From NCBI GenBank assembly GCA_031213475.1, contig JARUPZ010000035.1:1625699-1689698 (forward strand): DNA of 64,000 nucleotides, given 5' to 3'. Each line of letters starts with the position of its first letter. Within the stretch, counting starts at the first letter, position 1. A program made the translations under genes and the position numbers. The DNA comes from Nereocystis luetkeana (lineage: Eukaryota; Sar; Phaeophyceae; Laminariales; Laminariaceae). A model generated the notes under the pieces. The model was given only the letters and a program-made list of their open reading frames with translations. It did not search any database and was not told the origin of the DNA. Below are positions 53,850 through 63,933 of the stretch, one piece after another.

Positions 53850-56800
53850 CGCAAATTTTCTGGGCCACTCCAAAATGACCGCCTTATATACCCAAATGCG
53901 AAAAAAAGTTTGGCTATGATGAAAATGCCCATACCAAAGAACCTCAAGCAGGTCCGTGCGTTGGTGGGCGGCGTGGGATATTATCGCAAAATCCGCCCTC
54001 TCACCGCCCTTCTCCGGAAGGGGGTTAAGTACGTCTTTACGCCGGCCATGGGAGTTATCGTTCGCCAGATCCTCGCCGAGCTCGCTGCCTCGCCACTTTT
54101 GGTCTTCACGGACTGCGACGCTGTAGCCGACGGCTCCCGCCCTTTCCACGTGTACTATGACGCCTGTATCGATGGTTTTGGTGCCGCGCTCGAACAAGAA
54201 CAACCGGACGGCTCGGTACGGCCCACTGCTTATATCAGCCGCGCTACCCTCGATTCCGAGAGGCACTGACTCCCGTTGGACCTGGAAGCTGGCAGCATTG
54301 CCTGGGCCATCAAGCAACTCCGAGGCTACCCATGGGGGACGAAGTTCCGCAATTTTTCGGACCACAAAGCACTTGAGAGCGTCGGCCAAGTAGAGCACCA
54401 CAACGCGCGAGTCCAGCGGTGGCTCGAGTTCCTCACTGCGTTCGACTACACCCTCGAGGCCCGCAAAGGCAGCGCCAACGGAAAAACTGATTTTCTCCCC
54501 CGCTTGCCGGAAACCGCCACAGAACACGACCGCAGTGGGTCTAGCAGCCTCACCCCCGTCGAGGACGTTGGTATCTTGGCTACCTTTCACCTCTTCGGGT
54601 TTTCGCGATTTTCGCGCACACGGGCGAGGTATGAGGATTGACGGCCTCTCTGCTTGTTTGGGGAGATTCGTCGCTCGTGTATCTGCTCACGTCGCCACCG
54701 TCGATCGCCGTCCTGGCTTGAGTTTTTTTTCACCCGCCGCCAGCACCGCTTTCGCTTCGGTTTTTGTCGTACCCTCCGGGGGCGACCAAGGCTCTGCAGA
54801 AGCTCCCGCTGCAGCGACGATTGTCGCCCAGCGCGCTCCTCCCCCGACGAGCACTTTACAGGGAGAAGTTTCCGCTGTGATCACTGATCCCGCCGCGTCA
54901 GCCCCACCGCCGCCTGGCACCCCGACGCCTTTGAATATTGTGCCGCCTTCAGGCTGCATCTCCACTCGGACGCGCCGACGAACAGCCGCCGCCGCTGGCA
55001 CCACGCCACCTGGTGTTGATTATGACTTCGGGCCCGGCGGGGCCCCTAGACCATCCTCCCGGCGTTCTATCACCCCGCCGCGAGTCGGACGACCGCGACC
55101 GCCCGTACCCGTCGTTTTTGGCCCCGGCTCCTGCCGCCTCGTCGGTCCCGACGGTACCCATCCCGTCCGACCGCGTCCGCGCCGGGCCCGTGGGACTTCC
55201 TCTTTTAAGGCTTCCGCCTCCAACTGACGCACCGCCCGTCACCACGACCGACTTGGACGCCCTCGGCGCAGCTGACGAATTTCAGTTCGGTGATTCCGCA
55301 GCGCGCTATTCGCACGCCGACTGGGCTCGGGACCAACAGGCTGAGCCCGCGTGCAACGCCGCCATGCGCTACATAGCCTTTGGCCGGCCGGAAGTTTTGC
55401 CAGCCGACTTTTTGTCGTGTTTCCCTTCTCACCAGCGCCCTCCTTTTCGGCTAAGAAAGGAGGTGTAGGGAGCTGGCTAAGAAAGGGCACTTGCACACCA
55501 CGGACGCGGGTATCGTTCTCCTCGTCCGACAGCCCCCCCCCCCCCATTACGTCCAACACAACGCCCGGTGCGTCGCACGGCCTGTTTACTGAACGACGAG
55601 CCTATTCACATTTATGTGACGCTGCTCATGCGCCTCTGGGTCTTGCAGGCTTGCCACCCCACCGCTTCCTGCTACCTAGGAACTGCGCGCACCCTACGTA
55701 TGCTCGAAGGTTTCCACTGGTGGATGGGGATGACATCTGCACCCGGCGGTGGACGCGCAACTGCTTGAAGTGCCAACCACGGAAAACGTCGCGGCAGATG
55801 GTCCGGTGGCCCACCATCACATTACCCTTTCCAGAAGGACCCGGCATCGCCGTCAGCATCGACTATTTCGACCCTCTCCCGGTGATGCCTCGAGGAAATA
55901 CCTACTTCTTGCTTTTCACTGAGATCGTTTCAGCCGCCGAGCCGACATGTACGCTGTCACAGCCGCAGAATTCACAGCTGAGGGCACGGCAAACTTTCTC
56001 ATCAACCGGTATATTCCCCTCTGGGGGTGCCCGTGCAGCATCCTCTCGGACACCGGCCTCCAGTTCTTCTCCAAGCTTTCGAACGCCGTATATCAGCTTC
56101 TCGGTTTTCGAAAAATCGTCACCAGCTTCTACCACCCAAACGGCAACGGTGGGGTGGAACGTGTAAACCACACGATGGCACAGATGCTGGCAATGGTCGT
56201 CAGCGAGCTCCAAAACAACTGAGATGAACAGCTCCCTCATGTCTAATTTACGTACAACAATTCGGTCAGTGCCGCCACGGGTTTGGCTCCCAACGAGGTC
56301 CATACGGGTCGGCTGCCGCGCCTCCCTCTCACGATTTTCGGGCGTGCTGGAGTCGCCGGCCACCAGAGCTTGGCCCGCGACCACCTCGCCTACTGCGATC
56401 TGGCGACGGACCGCCGGCAGCGCGCGTACGATATCGTTCGCGGACACCACGCCCTCACTGTTGCTCGCGTGAACCGCCGCAACTCCGCCCTCGCCGACGC
56501 TCTGCGTCCAGTCTCCAAATTTGACGTTGGCGGCTGGGCGTGGGTGTACAATACGGCGGCCACCATCCGCCAAGGCGCGAAACCCGACACGGACGCCAAG
56601 GTCCTCAAGGCCAAACTCTCACTCAACTGGACGGGCCCCTACAAAGTCCTCGCAGTTGGCCCATGCTCCTCAGCGGACACCCTGGACGGATCTCCTCTCG
56701 GGGCAAAGCTCCTGTATGTGGATCTTCCGTCCGATATTCCCGGCGCTGATGCTCACCCGGCGCGTATCCGTTCAACGCTGCAAGCTCTGTGCCAACCCCC

Positions 56801-57519
56801 ACGACCGTGGCGACATGCCGAAGTATTTGCCGGCGGGGTTGACGCAATACGTGCCCAACAACTTCTCCAATAACCCCCCCCCGTGCCACGTCACCGAGGA
56901 CGACGTTTCGAGACCTCTTCAACGACTCGAAGTGGAAAAGATCACTGGATACCAATCGGTTAGAGATCGAGGTGGTGTCATCGCGATGATGTACGAGACG
57001 CACTGGACAGGACTGTCCCGTCCATCCTGGAAACGGGAAATTTACCTTCAGCTTTCTTGCCACGCAATTTTGCGCTACTGGGATGGCACCCCGAACCAGC
57101 ACCGCCAAACCAACCGCCTGTACCGCCAGATGAGAATCGGCGAGGCACCACGAGAGCTTTATCGGAGTAACGGCGAGCGGTTTCTAGCACCCGGCTATGG
57201 CTGCATCTCGCACGCCGACTGGCTTCGCCGATACTGCAGCACCGTACTTCCCAACGGGGCCTATTTTTGGTACAAGGGCGACGACGGTCTGTGGTGGCTC
57301 GGGAAAATCAGCGCGACTAAGCCAACGGATGGAGTATATTTGGTTCGACTTTTGGACGACCCGGGACCGATCAGGCTTCCTCTTTCTCCGGCGCGCCACA
57401 CGACTTGGACAAGAGCCGTACGAGGTTCTTGGTATGTTCAAATTCACTTGGCTAGCGCGTTTGCACGGGGGGTCCAGCGTAACGTAGACGAATCTCGAGG
57501 CGCCGCCGTGGATAGTTGA
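53850..57519 (+). pseudogene. Ty3/gypsy polyprotein remnant: polymerase end, RNase H, integrase, chromodomain-like
   Basis: The polymerase thumb (LKQVRALVGGVGYYRKI) is at 53,940-53,990. RNase H follows (YYDACIDGFGAALEQ at about 54,150, FSDHKALES at about 54,355), which removes the RNA template strand. A Pro/Ala/Arg-rich linker fills 54,535-55,230. The HHCC region is in 55,568-55,768 and the integrase core in 55,850-56,222 (LSDTGLQFFSKL, GGVERVNHTMAQM). 56,283-56,873 and 56,521-57,519 encode the C-terminal region with GGVIAMMYETHW and PSWKREIYLQ, chromodomain-like. TGA replaces tryptophan codons at 54,267 and 56,220, and frames shift several times, so it is inactive. It is the same family as the minus-strand copy at 22,982-25,400. 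Confidence 0.88.
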
Positions 57520-57571
57520 CTTTCGTTTCTTGGCCGCACTCGATTTTTTTTCTTGACGTTTTCCTGGACTT

Positions 57572-57582
57572 TGGGGGGAGGT
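57572..57582 (+). promoter_or_regulatory. Candidate polypurine tract of gypsy 2
   Basis: TGGGGGGAGGT lies 55 bp after the coding end, where the plus-strand primer of an LTR element is expected. The 3' LTR would start just after it. Confidence 0.4.
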
Positions 57583-57589
57583 ATTTTCT

Positions 57590-58116
57590 ACTGCTTGACG
57601 TTTTCCCGAGTTTTCGGGACGGGGTTTTTCTGCTATTAATAGGTGTGTTTCTGGTTTGTTTGTTTTTTCTTGGGCTTGGTTGGGGATGGTTTTGTGTATT
57701 TTGTCCTGCCTGCCCCCCCGCTCAGTGTCGGGGCTGGTCTGGGTAATCGGGCCACTCATTTGCGGCACAGGGCGCGTTTCCACTTGTGGCCTGGGTTTAG
57801 GTGGTTCTTGGCATCTCCCGCGTTATTTTTCTTCTCGTTTTTGATATCCACTTTTCGCTTTTCCACGAATCTTCCTCGCCCCCCCCCCCCCACGTTGCGG
57901 GTGACATGGCGATGGCTTTCGTTGACGATCTCTTCCTGCTCGGTCTTCCTTTAATTTTCGTTCCCTACTTTGCCAGCTTCGTTGCCTTGCCATTCAGAGG
58001 TGTTGGGGTGGGTTTTGAGGACCCGCATCTTCGACTCATGTTCTAGTTCGTGGAATCGGGGTTTCCATGATTCTCCCATAATTCTGCATGACAATGTACG
58101 GCTCATCAGCGTGGGC
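57590..58116 (+). other. Probable 3' LTR body of gypsy 2
   Basis: This lies between the candidate purine tract and the right direct repeat. It is T/G-rich on the left with a poly-C run near 57,880. No second copy is present in the window, so the LTR assignment is by position only. Confidence 0.3.
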
Positions 58117-58222
58117 TAGTGTTATGATACTGCCTTGAATGAGGTTAAAAGCCCGGTAATTACCTGGGTTCAGGCACTGGGATCGTATTTGTATTTCTTT
58201 GAAGGCGTATCTTAGGTGGAAA
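58117..58222 (+). repeat. Right direct repeat of gypsy 2
   Basis: Partner of 53,735-53,842, with about one substitution per 8-10 bases, so the insertion is not recent. Confidence 0.6.
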
Positions 58223-58229
58223 ACCAGGG

Positions 58230-60090
58230 GTTTTCCAGAGAGGCACGAGCTTGGCCTCAGTCTCCACCGTGTACGAAAGGAATAAAACTGCTCTTCTTCT
58301 ATCTCTAAGCAAACAACACATTTGAGTACCAACGCGTTCCGACTTGATAGGCAGACCTGTCCAGGGTTTTACCACGTGTCCTTCCTGCTAATATTCCAGT
58401 CGACCAAGAAATAAAATGTTACCACAGTACTATTATTTAGCAGTCTAAAACAGTGACTCTGTTCATTTCGCAACAAACATAGAATCGAACGGTCTCCCAA
58501 TGTTCCTGCCGCCCACAAACAAAGAAAGGAACAATGCGCTTTACGTTCGTACCGCCAGGTACTGCGCTGTACCAGTACCTTTCGGTCTTTTGGCAAAAGC
58601 CAGAAAACGCCGAGAAAAATTACCCGCGGTGCATCGCAACCAGGAAGTATAAGACAGAAGAACCACCCTCCACATGCATGGCCTACCCTTTCAACTGGCG
58701 GAGACGTTGAGACAGTACTGCTGCTGGTTGTAGTTGCGTTGTTGATACGGGTATACCGTTATCACTGTGTACACGCTACACAACAGCAGTATACTACTGT
58801 TGTACACACTATGCAACCCAGTTGTTAGTACTACAGCAGCAGAGTAGTAGTACACTGACTGGTGTTCCGTTACGTATTGCTAAACAAAAAAAGTGTTACC
58901 GTCGCGTAAATCTATTTCCTGTTCCTCGAAACGGTCCAACCAGTTATTCTGCCACAACGCCACAACAACAACAACAACAACAACACCGCTCGCTGTTGAT
59001 GCCCCCCCCGTATGTGCGTGGCCACTGGGCGCGCAGCCTCATAATTCGGCAACCAGCTCTCTTTCACGACAACTTGGCGCTTTCTCTACGTATGAGTATA
59101 AGCATGCTCTCGCATCACAACAGGCCTTCCGGTACTTTCGAGAGCAATCCGCGCGCAGCGGGGAGTTTGCAGGAAGGAGGAGACAACTCTGTCCCGATAC
59201 ATAAAAGATCGTTTGAATTCGAAAATAATATGAAAATATCCTTTACATTTCGGGAAAGTGGTATTTTAATTTGGACCGGTAAATTAGTTTAGATCCAAAT
59301 CTGAGAAGGTGGCCATACTACAGTCAGTCTGCTGTATCCTCGGCAATGACATTATGGACAACAACGACATGTTGCCCACAGAGTTTTGAACAGCAGCAGT
59401 AAGTAGTCCCTGTTTGTATGCTGAACACGTGGGTGGGTCATTGGTTAGATACAGCACGGATAGTATGTACTCGAGGAAGGTTGTTCTTGGTACCTGGTAC
59501 CTGGTATGTATCAGCAGCATCCGCAGCCGGCAGCCGGTAGAAGCTACCTGGTACAGAGCAGTAGTGCTACGAGCTGCTCGAGATCGCTAATCGATTCGTC
59601 ACCACAGGACTATACACTCGCAGGTGATTGGTCAAAAAAAGGTGACGACGATCCTCGATCTCCCATGGATATCGGAGATCTTGCTTCTTCGTGGCCACGC
59701 AAGACCGCAGACATCCGCCCGGGGTTTCCACGCGGGAAGTTCCGTAGTTACTCAAAGCCCATTCTGCCGTCCCATCGAAAAAGTAGTGCACCGTCCCCCC
59801 GAGCCCCTCGACCCCCTATCGCCGGCAACGACACTTGATCCCAAGTTTTCCCGTTGCTGTCTCATTGTGGTGGGTTTGTTGCTGCAAGGTCGGCGATTGT
59901 GATACAGTCTTGTCTTTGTTCTACGGTTTTTCTCAAACCGTTAGGCGATAATACTAGACTTCAAGAGTGATTTGTAGCAACAGAATCAAACACGAACAAA
60001 CCAGTTTCAAAGCCGTAACAAGGTCCTCGAGACTCGAGACGGAGGAGCAGCAGCGCAGCAGCAGCGCTCCACGGAAGGAACTACCGCGTG
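58230..60090. other. No recognised gene; simple repeats and scars
   Basis: (CAA)n lies at 58,963-58,985. TACCTGGTA occurs at 59,491, 59,498 and 59,545. A CTG/CAG-flavoured stretch with inverse short repeats spans 58,710-58,860. A 110-codon frame at 59,506-59,838 has no domain. 59,900-60,094 may be the 5' untranslated region of the exon that follows. Confidence 0.35.
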
Positions 60091-60094
60091 GACC

Positions 60095-60237
60095 ATGCTT
60101 TGCTTCAAGGCTTCCTTGATTCTGCTCGGGGTGGTGGCGGGGCAGGCTTTCGTTGCCCCGAACGCAGGGCTCCCGACAATATCGGGAGGGCGCACCTCCC
60201 GAAGTGGGACGTTTTCAACCCCGCCGCACTCAAGATG
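60095..60237 (+). CDS. Candidate first exon of a nucleus-encoded plastid protein
   Basis: An ATG at 60,095 opens MLCFKASLILLGVVAG, a compact hydrophobic signal peptide, then QAFVAPNAGLPTISGG and further Ser, Thr, Arg and Pro-rich residues. There is no acidic residue in the 47 codons. Cleavage before F in QA-FVAP fits the ASAFAP-type motif that directs proteins across the complex plastid membranes of diatoms, brown algae and relatives. The stretch ends at G-GTGAGT (60,238), a consensus 5' splice site; without splicing a TGA follows at once. The mature protein is not identified. One possible acceptor with a pyrimidine tract is at 61,482 and would continue the frame for 53 nt to another GTACGT donor, but that is speculative. 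Confidence 0.45.
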
Positions 60238-60378
60238 GTGAGTAAAACATTAGAGAGTCGCGCCCGGACGTGCCCTGTACCGAGCCCGCAGGCAATCTGT
60301 CGAACACGCTCGGGGGTATGGTATGGGTGCGTGGTACTCGCGTCGCTCCCCGCTGCTGGGAGTCTCGTCGGGTTTTAG

Positions 60379-60399
60379 CCGGGGGGGGGGGGGGGGGTA
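60379..60399. repeat. Poly-G run
   Basis: An uninterrupted run of about 20 G. Confidence 0.9.
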
Positions 60400-60603
60400 G
60401 CGGCGATTCCTAGCTTTGTTCTTTTTCAAAACAAAGAAGTTGTGAGGATTTTCTCATCAGTTTCCGGCCGGCTCGAGGCAAGATGAGATTAGATATTGAC
60501 TGCAAACCGAGAAAAAATTAGCGGAACAGGCCAGAGCTGCAACATCAACTGCAGCAGTTTGAAATGTATCGGAAAAGTACGTACCAAGTTCTCATCCTGC
60601 ACA

Positions 60604-60632
60604 GCAGCAGCAGTAGCAGCAGCAGCATCTTT
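60604..60632. repeat. (CAG)n-type repeat
   Basis: AGCAGCAGCAGTAGCAGCAG, short and interrupted. Confidence 0.85.
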
Positions 60633-60696
60633 TTTTCCCTCTGAGTCGACTCTCGTTGGTAGACAGGCATCAAGGGCAGGTTGCATGTGCACATCC

Positions 60697-60742
60697 CACC
60701 CCCCCCCCCCCCCCCGCCGCCGCCGCCGCCGCCGCGCGCGCG
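60697..60742. repeat. Poly-C run followed by (CCG)n and (CG)n
   Basis: About 18 C, then CGCCGCCGCCGCCGCCGC and CGCGCGCGC. Confidence 0.9.
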
Positions 60743-60899
60743 CTGCTCGTATTTTCCTCGAGAAGGGCCAGCGAGGTGCCGTGACAAATCTCTCTGCATC
60801 ACACTCGTTCCGCTGCTCTCACCGCACAAATACGTACTCGTACGTACGAGTATTAATATTAATGAGTGTAAAACGAGTGCAGCTGCTGTGTAATAATAA

Positions 60900-61255
60900 T
60901 ACCTGACCCACCTGGTACCTTGCTTGTACCTGGTACCTGGTATTTCTTTCGACGAGGCGATACAACCTCCCTTCCATGATATCATAGCGTATCATAGCGT
61001 GCCGCCGACACGCAACTCGCCGTGATGTACTTTACTCGTACTCTCGCACTCTCGTACTCTCCTATTGCTGCAAAGTCTACTGATTGCTCTAACCTCAACG
61101 ACTTACTGTATTAATATGTAGGAGGACGTTCTGTACACATAACATCGTACCAGATACCAGTATGCACGTATGCACGTAGGAACGGGAGGGTACCCGATTC
61201 TCTTCATGTACTATTAATACAGTAAATAAAACTCGGGTCGTGTACAGCGATACCG
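60900..61255. other. No recognised gene; TA-site motifs
   Basis: Double TACCTGGTA at 60,927-60,942 and TATTAATA at 60,851, 61,109 and 61,212. Confidence 0.4.
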
Positions 61256-61385
61256 TAGCGGGAAGGGGGGAGATGAGCCTGCTATGTGACCCCGGATTCG
61301 AGTTACGAGTTGGAAAGAGAGAGAGAAGATGTGCGAAGATAATGAATGGGATGAGAAAAATAAATTAAAAAATAAATAAATATGA
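61255..61385 (+). mobile_element. Retroposon family RP6, copy 2
   Basis: GATGAGCCTGCTATGTGACC, GTGCGAAGATAATGAATGGG and an A-rich tail (AAATTAAAAAATAAATAAA) align with 52,318-52,470. Confidence 0.5.
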
Positions 61386-61389
61386 TGGC

Positions 61390-61905
61390 CAGGGTATTAT
61401 AATACTGGTGATGTCATCATTGGGTCGAATGCACACAGCGGTTTTTGCTTTCCTTTTTTTCTCCGCTTCTCCTTCACAACAGCGAAATGACGCAGCCAGT
61501 GCCTGTCAAGACCTATTCGCTGCTGGTACGAGCACGTACGTGCCAGGGGTTTTGATTGTATTTCGAACTTTGAGGTGGAACAAAATCTGAAGTCCCCGTT
61601 GTGCGCGAAAACGTCGGAACACGTTCCAGGTATATACATGCCGCACGTCGTGTAACACACGGGTGATAATATAACACACCCCCTGGGACGAATTTTAGAC
61701 CCGGTTTCGAGCAAAACTTGGCGTGGGGGGCACACACGGACAGTGTGCATTCGACCCACCGAAAATGTTGGCTAGAAAGATTTCGTCGAGACGGTTGCGT
61801 AGACGCATCACTCGGCGTAATCAGTACGACGCCCTCCCCGTTATTGAGAAACCAAGCTTTCAAAATCAAAATCGCCCCAGGGGGTGTGCGTGATCTGTCT
61901 TGCGT
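61390..61905. other. No recognised gene
   Basis: Apart from the possible 53-nt exon at 61,483-61,535, nothing is supported. Confidence 0.3.
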
Positions 61906-61934
61906 GTTACCTGGTATTAAATAGTACCAGGTAT

Positions 61935-62040
61935 GGTGTGTGTGTTCTCACGTTAAACCGTTCTTTCTACCCGTCGACATCCAGCACAACCAGTGTCCGT
62001 GCCGATTGTTCAATCCTAGAGGAGATACTCGTACAAGTTC
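61935..62040 (-). repeat. Interspersed repeat RP4, copy 3 (reversed)
   Basis: CACGTTAAACCGTTCTTTCT and CAGCACAACCAGTGTCCGTG are the reverse complement of 7,245-7,315, closely matching that copy. It lies next to TACCWGGTA motifs at 61,908 and 61,925. Confidence 0.65.
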
Positions 62041-62049
62041 TGGTATGCA

Positions 62050-62465
62050 AGATTCGCAGCTCGCAGCATAGACAATGTAACACGTACATGCAAACGGCGC
62101 TACTTGCTGGTGTAGGTGGCAACGAACCCAATGTTGGTGGTATCATCATCATGCATGCGATGATCCATGCGCGGCTTTTGAGTTATCAGCTCGTGCTGAA
62201 GTGCGGGTATCGTACGCAATCGCCGAAGTGATGAATGGAGTTTGCGTTTTATTGGGGGCCTTGAGTGCTCCCCGGCCTTTGGTCTCCTCGCCAGGAAACC
62301 TTTGGTCTCCTTGTAGAACGTGCGAAGCAACAGGCACTCGTACCCTCGCGCACGAACAACGCGCCACGGCCTCGGGGAATCGTTCCGTGATGTGCGGGAC
62401 TGGTCGGCACATTGTGCGGGGGGCTTGTGTCGTAAATTTCAACCTTGCACGTCGGCCCAGACCAA
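62050..62465. other. No recognised gene
   Basis: Frames up to 115 codons without domains. Confidence 0.3.
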
Positions 62466-62474
62466 CCCGACCCC

Positions 62475-62530
62475 AGGACTAAACCCTAGCCCTAATCCGA
62501 ACCCTAACCCCAACCCGAACCCTATCCCTT
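62475..62530 (-). repeat. Interstitial telomere-like CCCTAA repeats
   Basis: AAACCCTAGCCCTAATCCGA and ACCCTAACCCCAACCCGAAC form a degenerate CCCTAA array of about nine units. Confidence 0.75.
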
Positions 62531-62774
62531 AGGGGGGCTCGAGGTCGGCAGGGGCGGCCACGCGCCTCTGCCGCGTGTGTTGGTGGCGTTTTTCCAAAAA
62601 ACATCCAGGCGACCCTAAGGCCAGCCTTGCCTTATAAGCCCTGCGCCCTGCACCAGATTTTTTTCGCTGACCTGTCCTGCACATAGGACGAGTCGGCCTC
62701 GGGTGGCGTTGATAGTGATGATGGTGGCGTTTTTTTCTCCTCGTTTTTTTCGTTGGTTTTTTTTCCAGGGCTCT

Positions 62775-62940
62775 TCACGGGTCAGGATTTTTTTTATGTC
62801 TCACGGGTCGAGTCGGGCCGGATCGCGTCGGGTCAGGAGGTTTTCAAAGGTCTCACGGATCGGGTCGGGTCGCCCTTACCCGACCCGACCCGACCCTACC
62901 TGACCTGACCTGACCCGCGAGGTTTGACCCGACCAGTGAA
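62775..62940. repeat. GACCC/GGGTC-based repeat block
   Basis: The left half is GGGTC-rich with spacers like GGAGGTTTTCAAAGGTCTCA. The right half flips to GACCC (CCCGACCCGACCCGACCCTA), so the block is an inverted arrangement of the unit seen at 49,995-50,165. Confidence 0.75.
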
Positions 62941-62944
62941 CAAC

Positions 62945-63825
62945 CTTGATTTTTCCATCTCCGGCTACAGCAGTGGTGGTCAGAACTCAGCTCCGGGACC
63001 ACATAGCAAGCTCCCCCCGCTCCCCCCCTCCTCTCCCCCCTACGGTTTGTGCCTTGCATTTTTGTCGCGAGAAGACTCCAGGCCTTTCTTCCCTCGCCGA
63101 CTCGCGTCTTATCCATCCCGCCTATATACCCGCGCTACGCGCTCTGAGCAGCTGATTCAATTGGAGGGTGTTGCATACCAGGTACCTGGTACTTTTTTTC
63201 AATGCAGATGGGGGGGGGGGGGGGGGGGGGGGCATCTTGGTCATCGACAAGCCCCCCGAGCGTCTTGCGCGAACTGACTTCTACACAGTCTCATCGACTT
63301 ACTGCAGTAGCTTTAGACGGTGGGGTACAACCGCTGCTGCGCCAGCGGGGCCGGTGGATAGCCACGGTTCACGTGAAACGCCCAACCACCTCACCTAGAG
63401 AGCCCACCCACACTGCCACCCATTCGCGACGCACCCACCAACCCTCCCACAAACCCACGCACACTGAATAGATACTTGAGACCTATCATACCGGTAGTAC
63501 TAATGTTATCCCCTCTAGAACCCCCCCCCCCCCCCCACACCGAGATAGAGACCCAATAATGATAACTCTGTTCGGTGCTATCAATCGCCTACTGCTGTTG
63601 GAGCAGCATGCTTCCGGCAGCTCAAGCAGATCATGCTGTGGCCGTGCCGTACGGCCGTACGAGACTCTCCCTTGGGTTGGATCTCGGACCACCATTTTCT
63701 GTCACCTTCCTATCCACACGCCGTGACCATCGTGGTGCTGTAATCGTTATTTTTTTTTAGCAACAATTTTTTCCCTTTGAAGTCCATGTAAGAGGGTTAT
63801 TTATAGTACTCTACGTACAACTCCT
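62945..63825. other. No recognised gene; homopolymer runs
   Basis: Poly-G of about 23 at 63,210-63,232 and poly-C of about 16 at 63,521-63,537. Double scar TACCAGGTACCTGGTA at 63,176-63,191. Frames are short and lack domains. Confidence 0.4.
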
Positions 63826-63828
63826 GTA

Positions 63829-63933
63829 TTTACGGGGGACCATAGTAAATAAGACCTACGGTACACTTAAAAAACTACATCATCACCTTTTTTTACCAAC
63901 TATATTTGGCCCTATTATCTATGGTCCCCTGTA
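63829..63933 (+). mobile_element. MITE family M, copy 10
   Basis: TTTACGGGGGACCATAGTAA to ATGGTCCCCTGTA, diverged but with the same arms and centre. Confidence 0.8.

Noticed and set aside
54266-56222. Reassigned TGA as tryptophan
   Set aside because: The same elements also contain TAG and frameshifts, so ordinary pseudogene decay is the simpler reading.
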